This document shows positions 22,225 to 33,282 of a DNA stretch of 64,000 bases, one piece after another. A program made the position numbers and the translations under genes. The notes below the pieces were generated by a model. The model worked only from the letters and a program-made list of their open reading frames with translations, did not search any database and was not told where the DNA came from. The DNA is taken from the NCBI GenBank assembly GCA_031310005.1, contig CM062382.1, forward strand, positions 2,294,001 through 2,358,000, written 5' to 3'. Source of the DNA: Dactylellina haptotyla (taxonomy: Eukaryota > Ascomycota > Orbiliomycetes > Orbiliales > Orbiliaceae). Position 1 is the first letter of the stretch; the number at the start of each line of letters is the position of its first letter.

Positions 22225-22770
22225 ATGAAGTTCACACTCGTACCAATTGCACTCTTCTCCTCACTATTTCTCTCCAAAACTCTAGCTTTACCTGCAGGAG
22301 AGCCTGCGAAACACCTTGAGAAGAGAGCATCACTTAATATAGTAGTGTGCACGGACATCAACACCGGCGGTACCTGCTTGCCTCTGGACATAACAGATGC
22401 ACAGAGAAATCAATGCAGTATGTTTTTTCCTTTCAAATCGGTGTTTCTTAATAATTTGAACTGGCGAATTACCTTGTAGATCGCATGGACTAACAAGAAA
22501 CACAGTAAACTTTGCCGCATCCTGGAACGATAAGATCAGCAGTTTGGCCATCGGAACAACCTCGGGTTGGAGTGGATGTCAATTCTACAAGTATGAATAC
22601 TCTCGTTCTATATCTTTATATTACAAAATTGTCTAATTATAAACTTTTATAGGGATTGGTATTGCGTCAATGCAATCCTGCCTGCGCCCGTCGGAAGTCA
22701 TTATTGGGATCTTAGAAACGCCGACGGAAACGACCGAAATGATATGATTAGCAGTTTTAGATGCCTGTAA
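22225..22770 (+). CDS. Small secreted beta/gamma-crystallin-like protein with Kex2 site
   Basis: Exons 22225-22417, 22506-22590 and 22653-22770 give 131 residues. A signal peptide (hydrophobic core VPIALFSSLFLSKTLAL) is followed by a short pro-segment ending in Lys-Arg (HLEKR), a Kex2-type processing site, so the mature protein would be about 97 residues. The mature part has six cysteines and ordered aromatic motifs (NDKISSLAIG, CQFYKDWYC, YWDLRNADG, DMISSFRC). The paired D-x-I-S-S motifs and Cys pattern match small fungal beta/gamma-crystallin-fold secreted proteins. The first intron has a clear ACTAAC branch site 9 nt before the acceptor. Possible roles include wall-associated or effector-like functions; none is shown by the sequence. 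Confidence 0.85.
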
Positions 22771-23086
22771 ACTGGATCATGTATTTTCTGCCGTGAAGTC
22801 AAGAAAACCTACATCCGTTCCCATGCCTTGCTTAGCTCTTTTCTACTCTAATCCAACATCAATATCGTGACTAAAAATGCGTTGTCGCCACAGAAATACA
22901 ACATCCATCCTCTGCTTCCTATCTCAGTTGAAGACAGTGCTCCATGGAGCTCATACGCAGTAAACTATTTTCAGCGAAGATTTAAATATTTACATATATG
23001 CAGATTCTATATGTACACGCGGTCACTAGTATATCCTACAAACATCGGATGAAATGTATATTACAAAATTGGGAAGAATAAAATGT
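22771..23086. other. Intergenic between convergent genes
   Basis: About 316 nt holding the 3' ends of the crystallin-like gene and the ankyrin gene; nothing else seen. Confidence 0.6.
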
Positions 23087-26000
23087 CTACTTTGCATCTT
23101 CCTGTTCATCTCTTTTGGTGGGCAGCTCAATGTCGTCCAAAGCACCATACCTTTCTAAAAGATTCAAAGCCGCTTTTTTCATATCAAACCAGTTATCTTT
23201 GGTAATATGTTCGAATACCGTCTGCCCCGTCTGCGAGTTCCGATACTTTGCGTCCGCCCCGGCCTCTAGCAGATAATACGCAGAAGTAACAGACTCGGAA
23301 TGCGCGCCCTCAGCAACAGTCAATCCGCTGCCCCTCCTGTTTGCAAAAAACAGCGGTGTTCTCCCTTCTGCATCCACTGCGTTCACATCCGCCCCGGCCT
23401 CGATAAGCCATCTGACTGCTGCCACAGCATGGTTTTTCGTGAACACATGTAGCGCTGTCTCGCCCTTGCCGTCGAGGGACCGACCGTGGACAATCTTATG
23501 CCGCTGTTCAGGCGTGGCGAGTTTCAACAGCACGTTGAACTGTGCGGGGCAGTAAATGCACCCGTCGAGATACGGTAGGCGGGAGTCGGGGAGCGGCGCG
23601 GTCAGGTCGACTTTATACACTTGGACTAATTTTCGCACGAGCTCCGCACTTCCCGATTCAACCGCGCGGTAGAAAAGATTTTTGCCATACGAATTCACGG
23701 CGTTAACGCCCGCTCCTATTTTGATGAGTTCATCTATCAACGGGTAGTTCCTGTTTTTTAGGTACCCGTGGAGCCTCATCCGGGGCAAAATGTCTTCCCC
23801 GTTGTCGTCCTTGGTTCTTAACTGTGCGCCTTCAGCCATCAGAACTCTCGTAGCACCGTACAAATTATTCAAGCACGCATGGTCGATAGGGCGTAACCCG
23901 GAGCTATCGGATATATCCATTGTTTCTCTGGTACCAGGGTAGTCTAAGAGTAGCTGGATCGGATTAGTGGCGGCCGAAGGCTCAAGCCACTCAATACTAG
24001 CAGCGGCATGGGAGAGCGCAGTTCCTCCACGGGTATCCTGTATTGTCGTGTCGGCCCCGTTCCTGAGCAAATTGTGCACAACTTTGTTCGCTATATTTTC
24101 TGTTGGATAGTCATCAAAACAAATCATCAAGGGCGTTAAACCGGCATTGTTTTGCGCGTTAACATCGGGGTTATGCGACGTCATCAACCTGTTGAAAAGA
24201 TTCTGATAGCCGTTCTCGCAAGCGTAGTGTAGTATCGTATTGCCGCTGGTGGCATGCTTATAGTCTTTCACGGAAAATTTGAAATCCTTTTCCAGTTTGT
24301 CCATGTAGAACAAGGCTGCCCTTTCAGACCTTGATCCATCCTTTACGACGTTATAGAGTGCGTCGATCATGTTTTCCGGGCTGTTGAACTCCTTTCTGTG
24401 TTCAAGAAACCGTTCTATTTCCTCCCCATTGGAGTTTTCCAGCGCTATGGCATCGTTCCAGATGTCTTTCCAAGGAAGCTTATTGTCATGCTCGCCGCTA
24501 CGTTGTGCAAACTCCACTATAACGTCGAGATACCCATCGCGAGCCGCCCATTGTAACGGGGATTCCTCGTACGGCTCATAGTTTTCAAAAATCGATTCCC
24601 GTTGCCCGGGTAGTGACAACAAGTAGTTCATAGCAGCTGGACGTGGCGGAAAGCCGCTCAAAGCGGTATATATCATCGACTCCCCGCAAGCACTATACTC
24701 AACGACCGCCTCCGGAAATCTCTCGCAAAAATATTTCAGTATTCTATAACTCTCCGCGCTATCCAAGTTCTCAAGTACTTGACGGAGCGGTACTAGAGGC
24801 TTTCCAGGGACACCGGTTGCCCCTCTGTTAATCAAAAGCTCGACGGTCTCCAATCTGGCACCATATATAACCGCAGCGGTGAGCGCAGTAGCTGGTTCTC
24901 CAGTACCCCATCTCCCAACTGTGTTAATCTCATCAGTAGAGTAATGCCGAAGCAGTCTTTCGACTACTAGTCGGTGGTCGTTCATTGCCGCCAAAGTAAG
25001 CGGGGTAAATCCATCGGCGTCAAAGGATACTGGATCCGCACCGGCTTCGATTAGTTTCTGGGTGATGGCAAGTTTATCGATTTCAGGTCGCCCGATTTGC
25101 CCCGGCAAAAATTTATCGGAGCACACAGCATGTAGTGGGCTCTCTAGATGAAGCAGACCGTTAGGGTTCGCTCCACCCTTCAGCAGAACTTCTACAGGTC
25201 TTAATTCGAACCCCGAGGCCGCGGCATGTAGCGGGGTGCGACCCATTCTACCGTAGACGTCCAAAGTTGCGCCAGATTCGATAAGACTAATGATTGCCTG
25301 TGGGTTGAAGTCTGAGACAGCAGTATGAAGCAGTGTTTCGCCCTGATCATTGATCTCATTGATTATTTCAGACATCCCTGGGAGAGAGAGTAAATCAGAG
25401 AGTTGTTCCTTGTTAAAACTGGGGCCCGTATAAAACAAGGCAGTTCGCGAATTAAGTAGGGATTCCTTGATATCGGCTCCGTTTTGCAGCAAGGAATCGA
25501 CTGTACTCTCTTGGTGATCCGTGATACCCCCCCAAAGGCTTAACATTTTGTTCGTCGTGTCGTCCATATTCATTACTCCGGATAGCGCGAACTCCAAGAG
25601 ACCGCTCGCGAAGATTTTGAGAGACGGGTAGTCAATTTTTTCTACATAGCTGTAGATATCACCTGTAAGCCGAGTATTAACTTCTCTACCTTGATCCAAA
25701 TAAGATGCTTGGGCCCAGACTCCTCGGGTAGAATCCATTCCAGTGGTCCAGAGAGGTGATGCCAAATTGGCAAGGGACGCTCGGTGGGCTCCAGCATTGC
25801 GACAGTGCACACTCCAATTGATTGATGCATAAACCAGCAGAGGGTAGTCGTCTCTTCGCTTCTCCCATTCCTTAGGGAGCTTGCAAGGACCTTGGCGCGC
25901 AAGCTCGGGGTCGCATATATATTTAATCAGACTTCTGGCTATCTCCGCGTGAGCCAACTCGGGATCTGTAAGAAAGTATGCAAGTGACGGATGGTTTGCG

Positions 26001-26593
26001 AGCTCCTCGCTTGACTGTACAAGAATGTCTCGCGAGAACTCCTGGGAAAGGAACACCATCTCATCTTGGTCCAAAGATATCAAGTCTCGCTCCCGACTGG
26101 CTTGTAGGATGTTTCTAATTTCTTCAATACTACAATTTCCAACAGCTATTAACAGGTAGGCTTCAAGTTCACTTCGGAAAGGCTGGCGTGGACAACAACA
26201 AAGCAGATGCAGCATCCGTTGAGTGACCGCTTTCTCCAGAGGGTCTTTGAGGCCGCAGAGCAGCGCACGGTAATGTTCCTTTTGAGACAGCTGTGCCTCA
26301 TCACGATTATTTTTACAGATGTTGTCAATATCTCGAGAGCCGGACAGATACGCGCGTGCTGTCACTGGGAACAGACGGTGCAAATTCGACCTGGTCAGCC
26401 CTGCGGAACTTGCCCGAACAGCAACCCTGGTGTGCAGAGCGTTGCATTTTGAAGCCGGATTGTGTTGGAGGGCCACCACCTGGCGCGAGAGGCTCTGTCG
26501 ACGGCAGAAACTGGGCCCGTCGGAGGACAGAGCGGAAGCCGTAGCTCGCCATCGCAGCAGGCTCTTAGCCCGCGCCGTGGGCCGCATCGCCAT
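23087..26593 (-). CDS. Ankyrin-repeat protein with NLR-type post-NACHT region but no NACHT domain
   Basis: Single exon, 1168 residues from ATG 26593 (the frame stays open a little further but only to a GTG). Residues 1-87 are Arg-rich (13 Arg, one acidic residue) and end in TARAYLSGS, resembling a mitochondrial presequence. Residues about 105-290 match the segment that follows NACHT in fungal NACHT-ankyrin proteins: a winged-helix-like stretch (LLCCCPRQPFRSELEAYLLI) and a part ending PLLVYASINWSVHCR. From about residue 360 to the end there are many ankyrin repeats (GETLLHTAV, GRTPLHAAASG, GETALHVF). No Walker A or B motif is present, and only 495 nt separate the ATG from the divergent next gene, too little for a NACHT exon. 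A scaffold role is inferred; partners are unknown. Confidence 0.85.
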   Translation of the reverse strand: MAMRPTARAKSLLRWRATASALSSDGPSFCRRQSLSRQVVALQHNPASKCNALHTRVAVRASSAGLTRSNLHRLFPVTARAYLSGSRDIDNICKNNRDEAQLSQKEHYRALLCGLKDPLEKAVTQRMLHLLCCCPRQPFRSELEAYLLIAVGNCSIEEIRNILQASRERDLISLDQDEMVFLSQEFSRDILVQSSEELANHPSLAYFLTDPELAHAEIARSLIKYICDPELARQGPCKLPKEWEKRRDDYPLLVYASINWSVHCRNAGAHRASLANLASPLWTTGMDSTRGVWAQASYLDQGREVNTRLTGDIYSYVEKIDYPSLKIFASGLLEFALSGVMNMDDTTNKMLSLWGGITDHQESTVDSLLQNGADIKESLLNSRTALFYTGPSFNKEQLSDLLSLPGMSEIINEINDQGETLLHTAVSDFNPQAIISLIESGATLDVYGRMGRTPLHAAASGFELRPVEVLLKGGANPNGLLHLESPLHAVCSDKFLPGQIGRPEIDKLAITQKLIEAGADPVSFDADGFTPLTLAAMNDHRLVVERLLRHYSTDEINTVGRWGTGEPATALTAAVIYGARLETVELLINRGATGVPGKPLVPLRQVLENLDSAESYRILKYFCERFPEAVVEYSACGESMIYTALSGFPPRPAAMNYLLSLPGQRESIFENYEPYEESPLQWAARDGYLDVIVEFAQRSGEHDNKLPWKDIWNDAIALENSNGEEIERFLEHRKEFNSPENMIDALYNVVKDGSRSERAALFYMDKLEKDFKFSVKDYKHATSGNTILHYACENGYQNLFNRLMTSHNPDVNAQNNAGLTPLMICFDDYPTENIANKVVHNLLRNGADTTIQDTRGGTALSHAAASIEWLEPSAATNPIQLLLDYPGTRETMDISDSSGLRPIDHACLNNLYGATRVLMAEGAQLRTKDDNGEDILPRMRLHGYLKNRNYPLIDELIKIGAGVNAVNSYGKNLFYRAVESGSAELVRKLVQVYKVDLTAPLPDSRLPYLDGCIYCPAQFNVLLKLATPEQRHKIVHGRSLDGKGETALHVFTKNHAVAAVRWLIEAGADVNAVDAEGRTPLFFANRRGSGLTVAEGAHSESVTSAYYLLEAGADAKYRNSQTGQTVFEHITKDNWFDMKKAALNLLERYGALDDIELPTKRDEQEDAK

Positions 26594-27088
26594 CGTCGGC
26601 ACAGCCGGTGGGGGGGTTTTCGAGGGTTGTGATATAGCTATCTCGCCATGTTGTGGGTGCGGTGGGTTATTTTTTTAAGCCTCGGCCTACCACCGCCACA
26701 TGCAGACGCGGGGAAAGGAAGGTGCCCGGGCAAGCGAAGGAGCCAGCCAACCACCGGCCGGGCTGAGGCGTCTTGTGCTCGACTTGGGCTGGTGCGGAAT
26801 GATGTCTCGTTGGAGGCCAGGCACATGCCAAACGGTAAGCTCGGTTGCCCCGGTTCGAACCTCCCACGTTAAAGCGTGTTAATTCCCCGGCCTTTCTCTT
26901 CTTCGCGCGATGTCTCCGTTCTTTTCAACCTCCCCCAGCATTTCTCTCCTCTCGACGCACTTCTCACTAGACGTTTGATTTATTAGCACCGGTTTTGCTA
27001 TATTTTATCTGCGGAGTTTGGAACTAGAGTATATAGTAATTATATACACACATATACACACATACACACATACATATAGACATTCAAG
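26594..27088. promoter_or_regulatory. Shared upstream region of ankyrin gene and nitronate monooxygenase gene
   Basis: The 495 bp separate the divergent start codons. An ACACAT-type repeat (about 27043-27077) lies just before the nitronate monooxygenase ATG, in its probable 5' leader. Confidence 0.5.
27043..27077 (+). repeat. ACACAT-type microsatellite in 5' leader
   Basis: Irregular run of CA and CATA units ending about 12 nt before the ATG at 27089. Confidence 0.7.
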
Positions 27089-28235
27089 ATGCCTTTCCAG
27101 ACAGCTCTCACCAAGGCCCTCGGCATCGCCATCCCTGTCGTCCAGGGCGGTATGCAATGGGTCGGATACGCTGAACTCGCCTCTGCCGTCTCGAACGCCG
27201 GCGGTCTCGGTATCGTGAGTATTTTATCTTTTTAAGAATTATCAAAGGCTGGGGAACCCTCAATTCTGACCCGAATATCTGCAGCTCACCGCCCTCACCC
27301 AACCGACACCCGAAGATTTACGCAAAGAAATCAGAAAATGCAAGACCATGACCTCCAAGCCCGTAAGTTGGACATCTTCTATAATATACATTATTACAAG
27401 TATATTTATCCATGTGAACAAAATATACTAATTAATATTCAAATAGTTCGCGGTCAACCTGACCCTCCTCCCAGCCCTCGTCCCACCAGACTACAACGCC
27501 TACGCCGAGGTAATCATCCAAGAAGGCATCAAAATCGTCGAAACCGCTGGCAACAACCCAGCCCCGATCATTAAGAAGCTCAAATCCGCCGGCGTCATCG
27601 TCCTGCACAAGTGTACCACCATCCGCCACGCCCTCTCCGCCCAGAAACTCGGCGTCGACTTCCTCTCCATCGACGGCTTCGAGTGCGCCGGCCACGTCGG
27701 CGAGCACGACATCACAAACTTTGTCCTCCTTCGCCGCGCCGCGCAGGAACTCAAGGTCCCATTCATCGCCTCTGGTGGCTTCGCTGACGGCCAGGGTCTC
27801 GCCGGTGCCCTTGCACTCGGCGCCTGCGGTATCAACATGGGCACCCGCTTCATGGCTACAAAGGAGGCACCAATCCACCAGAAGGTCAAGGAAGCCATCG
27901 TCAAGGCATCCGAAGACGACACCGAGCTCCTCCTCCGACGATGGAGGAATACCAGCCGTCTGTTCAAGAACAAAGTCGCCGTTGAGGCCAAGCAGATCGA
28001 GTCCACCAGCACATCTGGCAAGTTCGAGGAAGTCGCACACTTAGTCAGCGGCAAGCGAGGACGAACCGTGTTTATCGACGGTGACGTCGATGCCGGTGTC
28101 TGGACCGCAGGCCCATGCATGGGTTTGATCCACGATATCCCTTCTTGCGATGAACTGTTGAAGAGAATCGAGAAGGAAGGTGAAGAGGCTATCCGGAAAC
28201 AGAACGACTTCCTCGTTCCATCCTCCAAGCTGTAA
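27089..28235 (+). CDS. Nitronate monooxygenase (2-nitropropane dioxygenase family)
   Basis: FMN-dependent TIM-barrel enzyme that oxidises nitronates such as propionate-3-nitronate, probably detoxifying. Exons 27089-27214, 27285-27362 and 27447-28235 give 330 residues. Family marks are VVQGGMQWVGYAELASAV near the N-terminus, SNAGGLGILTALTQ across the first splice, GFECAGHVGE with the likely catalytic His151, and the phosphate-binding IASGGFADGQGLAGALALGA. The start ATG follows a microsatellite-rich leader and gives the normal N-terminus (MPFQTALTKALGI). Convergent with the sirtuin gene. Peroxisomal location is possible for some homologues, but the C-terminus (SSKL) is noteworthy: it ends in SKL, a canonical PTS1, so import into peroxisomes is likely. 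Confidence 0.93.
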
Positions 28236-28944
28236 AGTGACAAGCTATACAAGTATTTTTTTTTCCCTATTTATACGTCCTATTTAGCTAGTCGTCTACA
28301 TCACATCGCGGATTCGCATTTTGTATTATATATATATAACTGAGGGTCTACAGCAGACAACCTTTTTTTTTTTTTCAATAAATCGATCACTTTGGGAATC
28401 GTAGTTATTATTTGAAAATTTCCTTTTTGAATTAGATAGGGTAAGTACACCCAAAAAAGATCGAGGATTTGCGTCCCGTCATCGAGATTGTCTATGATGC
28501 TGCCCTCCAGCGCCATCGAAAAAGAAGAAGAAGACAAGTATCTCCACAAAAGCACCGTATGAACACCGTGTCTATGATACATAATATACTACAAGGAATG
28601 TAGAATTTTGAAATGAAAGGGAAATGAATAAATAAAAGAGAAAGACGTTCACGGCTGTGGGAAAATGCCAAACCGTGCGAGCAAGAAAGGTGGACCAAGG
28701 AATTCCAGGGTTTCCGTAACAGCTATCCGCCAAACGCCGAGAAATGAAAGTCGTCAGGAAAACTAAAATATAAAAAAAGGGTAAAAATGAAAGGGATAAA
28801 ATTCTGACGATAAGTCCCTAGGTCAAAAACTATGACCATCGTCCGGCTTTTTTTGCTTCAGTATCGCCAGTGGTATACTTTCCCTGTGCAAAATCACCGG
28901 GGAACCAATACAGAAACAAATAAAATCTATTGGGGTATTCTTTG
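28236..28944. other. Intergenic between convergent genes
   Basis: AT-rich 3' regions of nitronate monooxygenase and sirtuin genes; T tract near 28361-28374. No gene seen. Confidence 0.6.
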
Positions 28945-31054
28945 TCATGATAAAAGATCAGAAATACTTAGCCCTCCCTTCAGACTGAAGGTCGACGTTG
29001 GAGAGGACTGCGTGCTGCTGATATCCGTCAGACTGCTAAAACTGGTATCCGATCCGTGCAGGACGAGCTTAGGTGTCTGCAACACTGGAGGAGAAGAATT
29101 GGCGGCGGCGGCGGCAGCAATTTGCGACTCCAACTTCCTCTTGAGGGTTTCCACGTTGACCCTCATAAGCTTCGCTTCCGGTTTCTTCGCGGGAGGAGTG
29201 GACATGGCGAGAGGCTCTGACTTTATAACGGCGGTTACCGCCGGTTTTGATGTTGCATCCGCCTTCTTAGCTTTAGACACCAGCGGCTCCTTCTTAGAGG
29301 CCTTGAACGCCTTTGTGAGCTTGCCTTTCTGGCTAATAGCTGCGGTTTGATCCTTGGGCTTGGGCTTCGGACCAGGCTTCTTGCGCTGTTTCGTGGCATC
29401 CTTTCCAGGTTTCGCTTTCGTGGGTGTCGAAAGAGTCTTCGCTTTCGCGGTTTTGGTTCCAGCCTTAGTAAGAGTGACTTTCTTGGGGTGCGGCGACGCG
29501 GACGGGCTCAGGGGCTCTTTCGGCATGGTGAATTTTGCCTGCGGCCATGGTATATCAACGGGGCGATTGTTCTTCATATTCTCCCAGATCTCCTCAGAAC
29601 TAGCGTAAGAAACAGGCGAACTCAATGGGCTGTCGGACTCGCTATCCATTGAAATTGGTGTCGAAACACCCAGCTCCATTCCAGTGCCAGTTATCTTCTT
29701 CAAGTCGGTATCAGGAGTGAACTGGTCGTGATGTTTGACGTTCGACAATTTGGCCAAGGTCTCGCAGTCGCCCTTTAGAACCAAGTCGAACAGTCCCTTC
29801 ATCTGACCTGTGGCCGGCGGTTCATCGCGGTTGATCCAAACGGTCTTGCCTCCCCTGAAATCTCGAATGCTGGCACACAATTCCCTGACTAGTCTCTGCA
29901 CACCTGGGATCTTCAAACTCGTCCCCACAACAATCAAACAGTCCGGTCGGGCTCTCAGATCTGCGGTAGATACGGCTCCAATAGCATCCTGATCCGGATT
30001 GTGCTCGTTGTATAGAACCATACGTGGCCTCAGCTTTCCGATTCCCTGTGATCGTTTGCCGGACGCGTCTCTAGCGGCTTCCCAGTCGACGCAGTCCGGG
30101 CAATCCGGCGGAGTCGCTCCAACGAAGATATCGGGAGTGAAGTCTTTGATGACACGGCATTTCGAGCAGTTCATCTTATCGAGGCCGCCGTGGAGCTGGA
30201 TGGTTTTCGGCCACGGTCCTTTATTGTTCAGCGGAGTTTTCGAGGCAAGGGGAGCGAGGCTGGTTTCAATGCAGTCGACATTCTGTGTGTATAGCCGTAA
30301 TAGACGTCCCGAGGTGGCCAGGGAGGCGAGGAGGTGGTGGAAGGATGTGGGCTGAGCTTCCGTGGACATGGAGTAGAGGTTGCGCACCATGTCGTGAAAG
30401 TCGGAGGTGGACTTGTCATCTTTGTAGACGGATGCGTCGAATAGCTGTTTGCCGGACGCCTTGAGCTTGTAATCGCTCTTCACCGACGCGAAGAGGCCGT
30501 TCGAACTTCGAAAGTCCGGGACTGGAGATACAGAAAAGCAATGGTCAGCTCGAATGATGCAACTAGAGTCGATGGAGGAGGTGGGAGTGTGTTGCGGGGT
30601 GTTGGATTTGAGACAAGGTGTGTTGTTGTGGCGCCGATCCAAAACAAAAACAACAAGCGGATTATCACCACCACAGCGAAGTGCAAAAAGGCCATGGGGG
30701 AAGGGACATACTGCCAGCGCAGACGGAGATGCCGGCTCCCGCGATCACGATAATCTTCTTCTTCTTGTTGAGGATGTCCAGCCAGGTGGACAATTGCTTG
30801 TCGACCAGCTGCGAGTGGATGCGGTTGACATCAATCCGCTCGGTTGAGCGTTCTTTCGGTGTTGATTGTTTTTGTTTGTTGCTGCTGCCACCACACGCCG
30901 CCGGAGTGCTTGAGCCACTGCCGACAACGATCTCGACGGCAAACGTCTCCAACGACTTCGAGCCTGGGGTCTCTGCCGGGGTGGTTTCTGCGGGTTCGGC
31001 GTCGGAAGGCGAGTCGACCTTTCTCCGCTTCGACGGAGGTTCCTGGTCGTCCAT
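28945..31054 (-). CDS. Sirtuin (NAD+-dependent deacetylase), Hst3/Hst4 type
   Basis: Exons (minus) 31054-30712 and 30521-28945 give 639 residues. The 190-nt intron interrupts the NAD-binding motif, which is restored as IAGAGISVCAGIPDFRS. Other sirtuin motifs are YTQNVDCIE, the catalytic His in QLHGGLDKM, the zinc-binding Cys pairs (CSKC, then CPDC) and VVGTSLKIPG. The arrangement and the insert between zinc pairs resemble nuclear Hst3/Hst4, which remove H3K56 acetylation and protect genome stability; exact orthology is inferred. The N-terminus carries a KRRK basic cluster (probable nuclear signal), and the last 200 or so residues form a Lys/Pro/Ala-rich disordered tail reminiscent of linker histone tails. 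Confidence 0.92.
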
Positions 31055-32204
31055 GGTTGGGGGGTCGAAAGGATAGTGTGATGTTGATGATGATGATGAT
31101 GGATGATGAGGAGAGAGAGCGGGAAAGGAAAAGGAAAGAAAAAGAAGGAGGGAGAGAGGGAGGAGACCAGGTGATGCGGGTAAGTAGTATTTTGGTGGCA
31201 GAGGAGTATTATCAGCGGCGGTGGTAAATGGAGTGTGTTAGCATTAAATTATTTAGTTTGGGCTTGGGGATCTTATTTCCAGCCCATCCCAGCCTGTCCA
31301 TGTTGAGCATTTTACGTGGTTAGTGGTGCCTCTTGCCTCGGGGCTCTCTTTCTCTGATAGTGCTGTGCTCAGACAGGCACAAGACCCCCTCTTGGGACAG
31401 AACTAAGAACTTGGACCCGGAGAAATCGGTTCAATTGAGCGGGATTTTGTGGTTCAAGCAGCCAGCAGAACGAACAGAACATCGAGTTTGATCTTTCAGA
31501 ACCCAAAAAAAAAAAAAAAAAGCTAAAGCGAATGGCTGGGAGCCGATGTGATGTTCAACCCCGCAAAATAAACAGAGTAAATAGTAAACATCAAGCACGC
31601 TCCGCAAAGGATGCTCATCGAGAACAGCAGTACCTGAAGCGGAGAGTCAGAATGCGTATACACGGCACCATGTTATCATGGTAATATGGTATCCGGCCAG
31701 GAACATTCTCCATCGCGTGCATCTCAATTCCTCGGGACGGTGCAGCAGAATGAAGCAAATTTCCAGAAGGCGAAAGGGAAGTGTGTTGCCGATGCCAAGC
31801 CCGTCGCCAATCAGCAGCCTGCCGCACAAACGCAACGCAGCCCGAAACAGCTAGCCCCGCCAATCCCGCAAATCAACGTCACTCCCCTGCGGCGACCCCT
31901 GTCTCTCTCCATCTATCCGTCTATATATATATATATATGTGTACCTATGTATACCACTTGAAGGCCGCTGTAGCGGATATCAGGGAAAGAGAGGGGGGAA
32001 GAGGAGGATACAGGGCATATTGTTTGTAGTATAAGAATGATCATATATACCAGTAACCTCGGTCCAATATAAGAGATACTGTATCAATATATAACACAGT
32101 AGTAGATATAACAATACCCATATTGCTTGAATCGGACAATCCGAATGCAGTCTTCCGCTAATAAACGCCGTAACCATGAATCTAAACAACTCGCATTATC
32201 TCTA
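31055..32204. other. Intergenic: sirtuin promoter and GPN3 3' region
   Basis: No supported gene. Contains a GAT/ATG trinucleotide run (about 31085-31110), purine-rich sequence after it, an A tract (about 31506-31522) and a TA run (about 31922-31938). Confidence 0.6.
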
Positions 32205-33282
32205 TCACCCCTCTAGCTCTTCATCCCTCACTCCCTCGTCGTCATCCCTCATCCGCGGCTCCTGGTGCTCGCTCCATTGCAAACAATCATCGATATAACT
32301 CAAAATCGCCGCCACGCTATCCTCGTCCCTCGCCTCCAGCTTCAAATAGCTAACCATACTGAAATCCTCAATCAAATCCACCACCTTTTCATTCAGCCTC
32401 CAGAACTTCTGGTTCGTATCCCTCCGCGCATCCTCCAAAAGTAGATTCGGATCCGGGTCCACATATCTCTTCATCTCCCGCTTCGTAATCTGTGACTTCA
32501 CCAGGTCCATTTTTGACAGGATATTGATGTGTGGTATCTCCAGCATAATCATGGCCGACATGGCTGACAGCGTTCCCGCGAAGAACTTGGCGCGGTCTAC
32601 CACGAACGTCGATTCGATCAGGTACGATGCGCATAGTGAGAAGGAGTGATGCTGCTGAAGGTGTTTCGCCAGTGTTGGGAGCACCGGGATGTGAGAATAC
32701 AGCTCGATCTGGCCGGGGCAGTCGAATACCACCAGTGACTCTTCATCTCCCTCGCCCAACTCGTCGTCCAACCAGTCGAGATTGTCTAGTAGAAACCTAA
32801 ATACACCCCCCAAAACATCAGCTTTTGATCATTTTGACTTCTGATATCACGCTACTCACTCGAAACACGCTACGAGCCCACCGTTGGGGCCTAAGCTCAT
32901 CTCATCCATCACATCGTCCAAGCTTATCAGATCCTTAATGTCGACGTCCGGTTCATATTCGAAATCTTCCGCAGCCGGGTCCAGATTGACGTATTTGCAT
33001 GCCCGTTTCGAATCCCGTAAATATGTTATTAACGCAGAGCAAAATGTAGTCTATATCAAAACGTGTCCATATTAGTCTTGGATATTATTATTTTTAAAAA
33101 GAAAAAGAACATTTTTTGAAAGTAATAAAAGAAAGCAACAACGGATCCTTCCACAGACAAGCTTCCAGAACGCAGGGGACATCGGAGAGACAGACTCGTG
33201 GGCATCAGAGCTAGGGCATCGCAATCCGTACTTTACCACAGCCTGCAGGTCCTAAGACCAGGAGCCCGAAGCGATTTGCCAT
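32205..33282 (-). CDS. GPN-loop GTPase 3
   Basis: GTPase needed for assembly and nuclear import of RNA polymerases II and III. Exons (minus) 33282-33232, 33050-32860 and 32796-32205 give 277 residues, as expected. The G1 P-loop GPAGCGKTTFCSAL is formed across the first intron. The chain then shows [11 protein letters not shown], the GPN signature in [14 protein letters not shown] (across the second intron), G3 [15 protein letters not shown] and G4 SKMDLVK. The C-terminus is acidic ([18 protein letters not shown]). The start ATG gives [14 protein letters not shown], the normal family N-terminus. It is divergent from the small unknown gene at 33682. Confidence 0.95.

Noticed and set aside
26850-26870. 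GGTTCGAACC, resembling a tRNA B box
   Set aside because: The flanks do not form a T stem (CCCGG against CTCCC), and no cloverleaf or A box can be drawn around it.
23087-28235. Ankyrin protein and nitronate monooxygenase as a two-gene functional unit
   Set aside because: Divergent arrangement alone is weak; the two families have no known link and the promoter shows no shared distinctive motif.
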